From: DRYS01 sp964491605
GTDB lineage: Archaea > Thermoproteota > CALKCG01 > B24 > DRYS01
NCBI GenBank assembly: GCA_964491605.1
Contig: CAZBGY010000024.1
Span: 1-11,291 of the forward strand
DNA: 11,291 nt
Direction of reading: 5' to 3'
Notes under the pieces: generated by a model
The model's input: the letters and a program-made list of their open reading frames with translations, nothing else
The model's database searches: none
What the model was told of the DNA's origin: nothing
Program-made: the position numbers and the translations under genes
Shown here: positions 7,596 through 11,291 of the stretch, one piece after another
Layout of the letters: the number at the start of each line of letters is the position of its first letter
Numbering within the stretch: the stretch's first letter is position 1

Positions 7596-7603
7596 TATAT
7601 AAA
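7596..7603 (-). promoter_or_regulatory. TATA box of the DUF438-HTH operon, possibly shared with the rightward gene
   Basis: The minus strand reads TTTATATA, about 42 bp upstream of the GTG at 7557. This predicts a leader of about 16 nt that contains the AGGTG site. On the plus strand the same bases read TATATAAA and could serve the hydrogenase-protease transcript, but that use is less certain. Confidence 0.6.
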
Positions 7604-7643
7604 CATTACCATCCACTATGGTAAGCTTCATACCGGTTATTAT

Positions 7644-7763
7644 ATGCTCTCCTTAGATCGAAAGATATGTAGTATAGGCTGCATATCATCCGTGTATACC
7701 GGAGCCTATCTGAAGGAATATAAGCCGGTCCTCAGCTTAGAACTATCTAGTAGAGTTGCATAG
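7644..7763 (+). CDS. Possible 39-aa leader ORF overlapping the protease start
   Basis: ATG at 7644 to TAG at 7761-7763 gives 39 residues beginning MLSLDRKICSIGCISSVYTG. I recognise no family. The ATG lies about 44 bp downstream of the TATA element at 7596-7603, a spacing like those of the promoters of other genes here. Its stop overlaps the TTG start of the hydrogenase-maturation protease by 8 nt, an arrangement that fits translational coupling. Against it, there is no clear Shine-Dalgarno, the length is close to chance, and no conservation can be checked here. It could also be a frameshifted N-terminal extension of the protease. Confidence 0.3.
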   Translation: MLSLDRKICSIGCISSVYTGAYLKEYKPVLSLELSSRVA

Positions 7764-8253
7764 CTTTATCGATACGCTAAGTAGGATCATATCATGTCAT
7801 CATAGGATAGCTATCCTAGGTATCGGTAACGAGCTTATGGGTGATGATGGATTAGGTGTTCTAGCTGCGAGAAGGTTATCTACTGTGATTAAAGATAACC
7901 CGAATATACTTGTATTAGAGTGTGGTACGACACCTGAATCGTTTACATCGATCATACTAGATTTTCGACCAGATCTCATAATAGTAGTGGATGCTGTAGA
8001 TTTCGGCGGATCTCCAGGTTCAGCAGCTATATTCGATGCCTCAATCCTAGATAGGGTATCTATATCAACGCATAAACCTTCACTAGGTATTATGGCTAAA
8101 TACCTTGAGATGAATGGTGTAAAGGTATGTATGGTGGTTTTAGCTATCCAGCCTCGAAGCGTAGAATTTCATAGGGGTTTATCAGAAGATGTAGAGGAAT
8201 CTATGAACCTTATATTGGAGTATCTCGTAAAGATGTTAAATTCTAAAGTTTAA
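7756..8253 (+). CDS. Hydrogenase-maturation-type endopeptidase (peptidase family M52, HycI/HyaD-like)
   Basis: The 165-aa protein matches the nickel-dependent proteases that clip the C-terminus of [NiFe]-hydrogenase large subunits after metal insertion. It opens with the family motif ILGIGNELMGDDGLG (20-34). Glu26, Asp79 (in VVDAVD) and His106 (in THKPSL) correspond to the three nickel-contacting positions known in HycI. GGSPGS (84-89) is also typical. The length is normal for the family. The start is TTG at 7756, the only usual start codon between the in-frame stop at 7738-7740 and the conserved core. A possible short leader ORF overlaps it. No hydrogenase structural gene lies in the window, so its substrate must be encoded elsewhere. 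It is convergent with the LUD gene, 36 bp apart. Confidence 0.9.
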   Translation: MHSFIDTLSRIISCHHRIAILGIGNELMGDDGLGVLAARRLSTVIKDNPNILVLECGTTPESFTSIILDFRPDLIIVVDAVDFGGSPGSAAIFDASILDRVSISTHKPSLGIMAKYLEMNGVKVCMVVLAIQPRSVEFHRGLSEDVEESMNLILEYLVKMLNSKV

Positions 8254-8289
8254 GGTACAATAGCTGATTCAGTAGGCGGCTATCATTAT

Positions 8290-8955
8290 CTAGAATCCTA
8301 AATCTTCTCCTACTATTATAACGTAGTAGTTATCGGTCATGGATGGCTTCATATCTAGTATGAGGGTAGCTCTACAACCCCTCTCCATACCTAGACACTC
8401 TGTACAGTATCCGAGTCTAGCACATGGCGTATCCAGCTTCAACCTCTTAGCATTCATAGGCATAGCGATATTCTTAACCCTCCATAAACCGTAATCTAGA
8501 TTCGGAACCAGCTTGTTAAACCCAGCTATAGCTATTACGATTCTAGGTCCGAAGGATGCTGCGGCTACACGATTACCAACTCCATCGATCAGGATAAGCC
8601 TACCATCCAACGTTAACGCGTTAACGCTGGTAAGGAATAGATCCGCGTTAACTTCCTCCAATCTAATCCTTCTACTCTCATCTCTACTCAACTCTTCGAT
8701 CCAATGATGGATGATCCTATACCCCTTCTCGGATAGAATCTCTATCAATCCAAGCTCCCTGATAGTTACAGATCCGCCTACACCTATCGTAACCGTACCT
8801 GGTGGTATGAGTTTAAGCGTTAAATCTCTAGCCTCCTCTCTAGATTCTACGTAGAATGCTTCAAACCCCCTCTTCTTAAGAGAATCTACAACCCTATGAG
8901 CCGTAATTTCACGATACCATCTACGAATATCTTGGAATATGCTCATGCCATACAA
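8290..8955 (-). CDS. LUD domain protein (LutC/YkgG-like, DUF162)
   Basis: The 221-aa cytoplasmic protein has a LUD domain. Visible family blocks are IGVGGSVTIRELGL (57-70), LFLTSVNALTLDGRLILIDGVGNRVAA (106-132, here in part), FGPRIVIAIAGFNKLV (135-150) and a MPMNAKRL segment (165-172). A C-terminal cysteine cluster, Cys178, Cys184, Cys187 and Cys194, follows the pattern seen in stand-alone LUD proteins. Such a cluster could bind metal, which is inference. LUD proteins are linked to lactate oxidation when beside LutA/LutB iron-sulfur partners, but no such gene is near, so the function is open. The longest frame starts with TTG at 8955. ATG at 8946 (218 aa) is at least as likely. It stands alone and points away from the ATPase operon. 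I see only weak promoter candidates (a TTAATAGTTAT-like stretch near 8980-8990). Confidence 0.88.
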   Translation of the reverse strand: MYGMSIFQDIRRWYREITAHRVVDSLKKRGFEAFYVESREEARDLTLKLIPPGTVTIGVGGSVTIRELGLIEILSEKGYRIIHHWIEELSRDESRRIRLEEVNADLFLTSVNALTLDGRLILIDGVGNRVAAASFGPRIVIAIAGFNKLVPNLDYGLWRVKNIAMPMNAKRLKLDTPCARLGYCTECLGMERGCRATLILDMKPSMTDNYYVIIVGEDLGF

Positions 8956-9074
8956 CCATACCTTAAATACTATCTACGATAACTATTAACCTTTACTATC
9001 TAACGGTGTGTAACAGGTAACGACCTTCTTAGGGTATGGGGGCTGTAAATCGTAATTAATGTTTATGGAGATTA

Positions 9075-9085
9075 CTTTTATATAT
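9075..9085 (+). promoter_or_regulatory. TATA box of the A-type ATPase stalk operon
   Basis: The sequence cttttatatat is centred near 9080. A TSS about 26 bp downstream (near 9106) would give a leader of about 16 nt to the ATG at 9122, carrying the AGGTG site. Confidence 0.7.
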
Positions 9086-9110
9086 CTTCGATCCTAAACC
9101 TTTAATTCTC

Positions 9111-9115
9111 AGGTG
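9111..9115 (+). promoter_or_regulatory. Shine-Dalgarno site deciding the start of the ATPase H gene
   Basis: AGGTG ends 6 nt before ATG 9122. It contains the GTG (9113) that gives the longest frame, so the ATG is the better start. Confidence 0.6.
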
Positions 9116-9457
9116 CTGAGGATGACAGAGAATCTCACAGCGATTCTCATGAAGCTTAGAGAGGTTGAGGAGGATGTTAGAGCGCTTATAGAGGAGGCTC
9201 GGGATAGAGCTAGTAAGATATTAGAGGAGGCGCAATCGAGCTCCTATAAGGTTTTTAGGGAAGCCTACCTAGCTGAAGTGAGGAGGATAGAGGAGGAGGC
9301 TTCTAAGATAGTCGAGGAGGCTAGAATCGAAGCTGAGAAGGAGGCTTCAACTATCTTGAAGGAGGCTGAGAAGTTGTTAGAAGAGTTGAAGCGGAAGGCT
9401 GGGAGGAAATTCGAGGAAGCCGTAGAACTCGTATTGAAGGAGATTATGGAGGGATAA
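9113..9457 (+). CDS. ahaH: A-type ATP synthase peripheral stalk subunit H (G-like), AhaH
   Basis: This small protein is almost wholly alpha-helical: 114 aa from the GTG at 9113, or 111 aa from the better-supported ATG at 9122. It has repeated EEA/EEAR elements spaced about 11 residues apart (for example IEEARDRASKILEEAQ and IVEEARIEAEKEASTILKEAEK). This hendecad-like pattern is what the H/G subunit uses to form a right-handed coiled coil with subunit E in the ATPase peripheral stalk. Nearly every residue is charged, Ala, Leu or Ile, and there is no membrane segment. Its place directly before the E gene, with six bases between stop and start, supports the call. Many coiled coils look alike, so position carries much of the weight. 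A TATA box lies about 42 bp upstream of the ATG. Confidence 0.85.
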   Translation: MLRMTENLTAILMKLREVEEDVRALIEEARDRASKILEEAQSSSYKVFREAYLAEVRRIEEEASKIVEEARIEAEKEASTILKEAEKLLEELKRKAGRKFEEAVELVLKEIMEG

Positions 9458-9463
9458 TATAGC

Positions 9464-10087
9464 ATGCTCGATCTACTAGTCAATCGTATAATAGAGGATG
9501 CTAGGATTAAAGCTCAGAGGATAGTAGACGAGGCTGAGAGGGAAGCTGAAGCGATGCTTGAAGCTAGGAGGAGGGAGGCTGTCGAAGCCGCTGGGAAGGA
9601 GGCTTCATCTATGCTTATGAAGGCTAGGGTTGAAGCAGCGAATCTTAGACGACGTATACTCGTCGATGCTAGGATGAGAGCTAAGTGGAGGGAAATCGTG
9701 GAGAAGAATAGGTTGATAGAGGATGTTTTCCGTGAAGCTTCTAGGAGGATGGGGGAGATGCCTAGAGATGATAGGTATATGAAGTTCCTCGAAGATAGGA
9801 TATATGAGTATGGTGTCCTAGCAGGTGGAGGAGAACTTGAGATCGTACTATCTGATAGGGATAAAGAGTTGAAGCTGAATCTAGAAGAGATCAGCGAGAG
9901 GATAAGCGCTACCTTAGGAGTACCTACCGTTATCAGAATCTCGGAGGATAGTTTGAGCGGGGAGTGGGGTGTTATAGTTAGGAAGATCGATGGAAGTGTA
10001 GAGATCGATGGAAGCCCTGAAGCTATACTCGAAAGGTTAAAGCCTAGGCTTCAACCCATGCTAGCTAAGATACTGTTTGGGGGGTAG
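9464..10087 (+). CDS. atpE: A-type ATP synthase subunit E
   Basis: This 207-aa protein is the usual length for archaeal subunit E, the peripheral stalk partner of H that caps the catalytic head. Residues 1 to about 95 form an Ala/Glu/Arg-rich helix (DEAEREAEAMLEARRREAVE and neighbours) ending in the conserved ARMRAKWREIVEKNR segment. Residues from about 105 form the globular C-terminal domain. There VLAGGGELEIVLSDRDKEL, then SGEWGVIVRKIDGSVEID, match the alpha/beta layout of the family. The start ATG at 9464 has GGAGGG about 10 nt upstream, within the end of the H gene. It is followed by the F gene after only 3 nt. Confidence is high because of the combined domain pattern and the H-E-F-D order. 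Confidence 0.93.
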   Translation: MLDLLVNRIIEDARIKAQRIVDEAEREAEAMLEARRREAVEAAGKEASSMLMKARVEAANLRRRILVDARMRAKWREIVEKNRLIEDVFREASRRMGEMPRDDRYMKFLEDRIYEYGVLAGGGELEIVLSDRDKELKLNLEEISERISATLGVPTVIRISEDSLSGEWGVIVRKIDGSVEIDGSPEAILERLKPRLQPMLAKILFGG

Positions 10088-10090
10088 CTT

Positions 10091-10411
10091 TTGCCGGGTA
10101 GGATAGTTGTAATAGCCGATGAGGAGACATGTACATTATTCCGTTTAGCGGGGATAGGTGAAACCTATAGTGTAGCCGATCCAGGTGAGGCTAGGAGGAT
10201 CGTAGAACAGCTTGAGAGAAGTGAAGACTACATATTAGCTTTAGTATCTGAGAGGATAGCATCCTCTATGGAGGGGTTCGAGGATCTAGCTGTAAGCCTT
10301 AAGATGGTTACACTCATAGCCTTCCCCGATAGGAGAGGCGCACCTGCTAGAGCTACCGATACGTTAAGAGAGATCGTTAAGAGGGCTATAGGATTCGAGG
10401 TGGCGGTTTAA
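10091..10411 (+). CDS. atpF: A-type ATP synthase subunit F
   Basis: This 106-aa protein is the length typical of subunit F, a small alpha/beta protein of the central stalk that contacts subunit D and couples rotation. It opens GRIVVIADEETCTLFRLAGI (3-22), the family's signature strand and loop, and ends DTLREIVKRAIGFEVAV, the usual C-terminal helix. The start is TTG at 10091, three bases after the stop of the E gene, with a G-rich stretch (10080-10084) as likely ribosome-binding sequence. The D gene follows after 4 nt, so the cluster is tightly coupled. Confidence 0.93.
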   Translation: MPGRIVVIADEETCTLFRLAGIGETYSVADPGEARRIVEQLERSEDYILALVSERIASSMEGFEDLAVSLKMVTLIAFPDRRGAPARATDTLREIVKRAIGFEVAV

Positions 10412-10415
10412 AACT

Positions 10416-11036
10416 TTGAGCGTAAACGTTACTAGGATGGAGCTTCTAAGACTTAAGAGGCTGCTAGGTATAGCTGAGAGAGCTAAATCGCTACTAGAGG
10501 AGAAGAGGACGATCCTAGCTATGGAGATTCTATCGACCATATCTAAAGCTAGAGGGTTGATAGATGAGATGGAGATTAAATTGAGGAGAGCCTACCAATC
10601 CTTCAGTCTAGCCGAAGCAACCATGGGACGTAGCGGTTTACTAGGATTAGCTGTAAAGACTCCTACGATGTTCAGGGTAGAGATAGATAGAAGGAAAATT
10701 ATGGGTGTAGAAACACCTGTATTCAACCTCATAGAGGTAGCCGAGAAGGAGAGGAGAGCACCATACAGCCTCATAAGTACTACGACCTATCTAGATGAAG
10801 CCGTATCGATGATGAAGGAGGCGGTGAAGGTTATGGTTAAAGTAGCAGAGATCGAAGCTACGGTTAAAGCCCTAGCCGCCGAACTAGAGAAGATTAAACG
10901 TAGAGTTAACGCCCTAGAACACATAGTCATACCAAGACTCAGAAGAGATATAGCATTCATAGAATTCAGACTAGAAGAGATGGAGCGTGAACATCTATTC
11001 AGGATAGAACGTATAGTAGGCGAACATCAAAGCTAG
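10416..11036 (+). CDS. atpD: A-type ATP synthase subunit D
   Basis: The 206-aa protein matches subunit D, the long antiparallel helical pair that forms the rotating central shaft. The conserved N-terminus TRMELLRLKRLLGIAERAKS (6-25), followed by an LLEEKR stretch, aligns with the family pattern TRxELLxLKxxLxxAxRGxxLLKxKR. The Gly of the AxRG block is replaced by Ala-Lys here. The C-terminal helix EKIKRRVNALEHIVIPRLRRDIAFIEFRLEEMERE (158-192, seen in part) is equally typical. The start is TTG at 10416, 4 nt after the F stop. GAGGTGG at 10397-10403 is somewhat far upstream. It is the last gene of the H-E-F-D run, and no further ATPase subunit follows in the window. Confidence 0.95.
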   Translation: MSVNVTRMELLRLKRLLGIAERAKSLLEEKRTILAMEILSTISKARGLIDEMEIKLRRAYQSFSLAEATMGRSGLLGLAVKTPTMFRVEIDRRKIMGVETPVFNLIEVAEKERRAPYSLISTTTYLDEAVSMMKEAVKVMVKVAEIEATVKALAAELEKIKRRVNALEHIVIPRLRRDIAFIEFRLEEMEREHLFRIERIVGEHQS

Positions 11037-11130
11037 AATAAAGTGTAGCTCGTTAGATAAAATTTAAGAGAGCTATCATAAGTTTACGGCAAATCTAAAC
11101 CGCTGTATAGGCTGAAATATCTGTAGGAAA

Positions 11131-11139
11131 GCTTTATAC
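11131..11139 (+). promoter_or_regulatory. TATA box before the last, partial gene
   Basis: The sequence gctttatac, preceded by a purine-rich BRE-like ggaaa, lies about 40 bp upstream of the ATG at 11176. That is the same geometry as the ATPase and DUF438 promoters. It suggests that the next gene is a separate transcription unit. Confidence 0.6.
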
Positions 11140-11175
11140 GGATGCAAACTCTATTCTCATCCATAGAGGATGAGG

Positions 11176-11291
11176 ATGACGAAGGGAGAGAGAACTACCG
11201 ATTTAAGATTAGCATTTAAAATCAATAGAGCAATAGGACCGCTTAGATATATAGATGAGGTGGATGAGAATAAAGTTAAAATAAGATTTAT
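11176..11291 (+). CDS. Unrecognised protein, N-terminal fragment
   Basis: An open frame runs from ATG 11176 to the window end, giving 38 complete codons that begin MTKGERTTDLRLAFKINRAI and are rich in Lys and Arg. I do not recognise a family. It is not the start of ATPase subunits A, B, C, I or K. A GAGG at 11166-11169 lies 6 nt before the ATG, and a TATA box sits about 40 bp upstream. Both support a real gene start. An in-frame ATG at 11170 is possible but would leave no room for the ribosome-binding site. Confidence 0.6.
   Translation, partial: MTKGERTTDLRLAFKINRAIGPLRYIDEVDENKVKIRF

Noticed and set aside
8254..8289. Terminator between the convergent protease and LUD genes
   Set aside because: The 36 bp contain no T run on either strand and no convincing hairpin.
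11046..11075. Inverted repeat tagctc...gagcta after the ATPase D gene as a hairpin terminator
   Set aside because: The stem is only 6 bp with an 18-nt loop and no following T run. This is expected by chance.
1..11291. CRISPR arrays, tRNA genes, insertion sequences
   Set aside because: No spaced direct repeats, no T-loop-like GGTTCAAATC motif in a foldable context, and no transposase-like frame were seen by eye.

Overview
The window looks like a fragment of a thermophilic archaeon, probably from the TACK lineage (Thermoproteota, Korarchaeota or relatives). The case rests on A-type ATPase stalk subunits, an archaeal-type predicted regulator (COG2522-like), TATA-box promoters with very short leaders, GTG and TTG starts, Arg codons that are mostly AGG/AGA, frequent ATA and CTA codons, and tightly packed genes. 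I cannot name a genus. A run of exactly 100 N shows that this is a draft assembly.

Left part (1-5553): an oligopeptide/dipeptide-family (Opp/Dpp) ABC importer. Two permeases and two ATPases, the last cut by the window edge, run leftward as one tightly coupled operon. The solute-binding protein gene runs rightward from the same 67-bp intergenic region, where a near-palindromic TATA element sits halfway between the two start codons. The binding-protein gene looks broken only because of the assembly. The 55 bp on each side of the N run are identical, and collapsing the duplicate restores one intact frame of 765 codons. The protein has a signal peptide, an SBP_bac_5 domain, a small module resembling the C-terminal B domain of archaeal GINS51, a coiled coil and a C-terminal membrane anchor.

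Middle (5554-8955): a T-rich terminator and a roughly 270-bp spacer are followed by a leftward two-gene operon, encoding a DUF438/hemerythrin-like/PAS protein and a small HTH regulator. A hydrogenase-maturation-type protease diverges from it, perhaps preceded by a 39-codon leader ORF. A LUD-domain (LutC-like) protein converges on the protease. This part has a redox or energy-metabolism flavour, but neither the hydrogenase nor the other lactate-utilisation genes are in the window.

Right part (8956-11291): a rightward operon encodes A-type ATP synthase stalk subunits in the order H-E-F-D. The catalytic A/B subunits and C, I and K are absent from both flanks visible here. After D there is a 139-bp gap with a fresh TATA box and the first 38 codons of an unrecognised gene.

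I see no tRNA, rRNA, CRISPR array or mobile element. The most useful results are the gap correction, the unusual architecture of the binding protein, the stalk-only ATPase cluster, and the changed metal-ligand positions in the hemerythrin-like protein.
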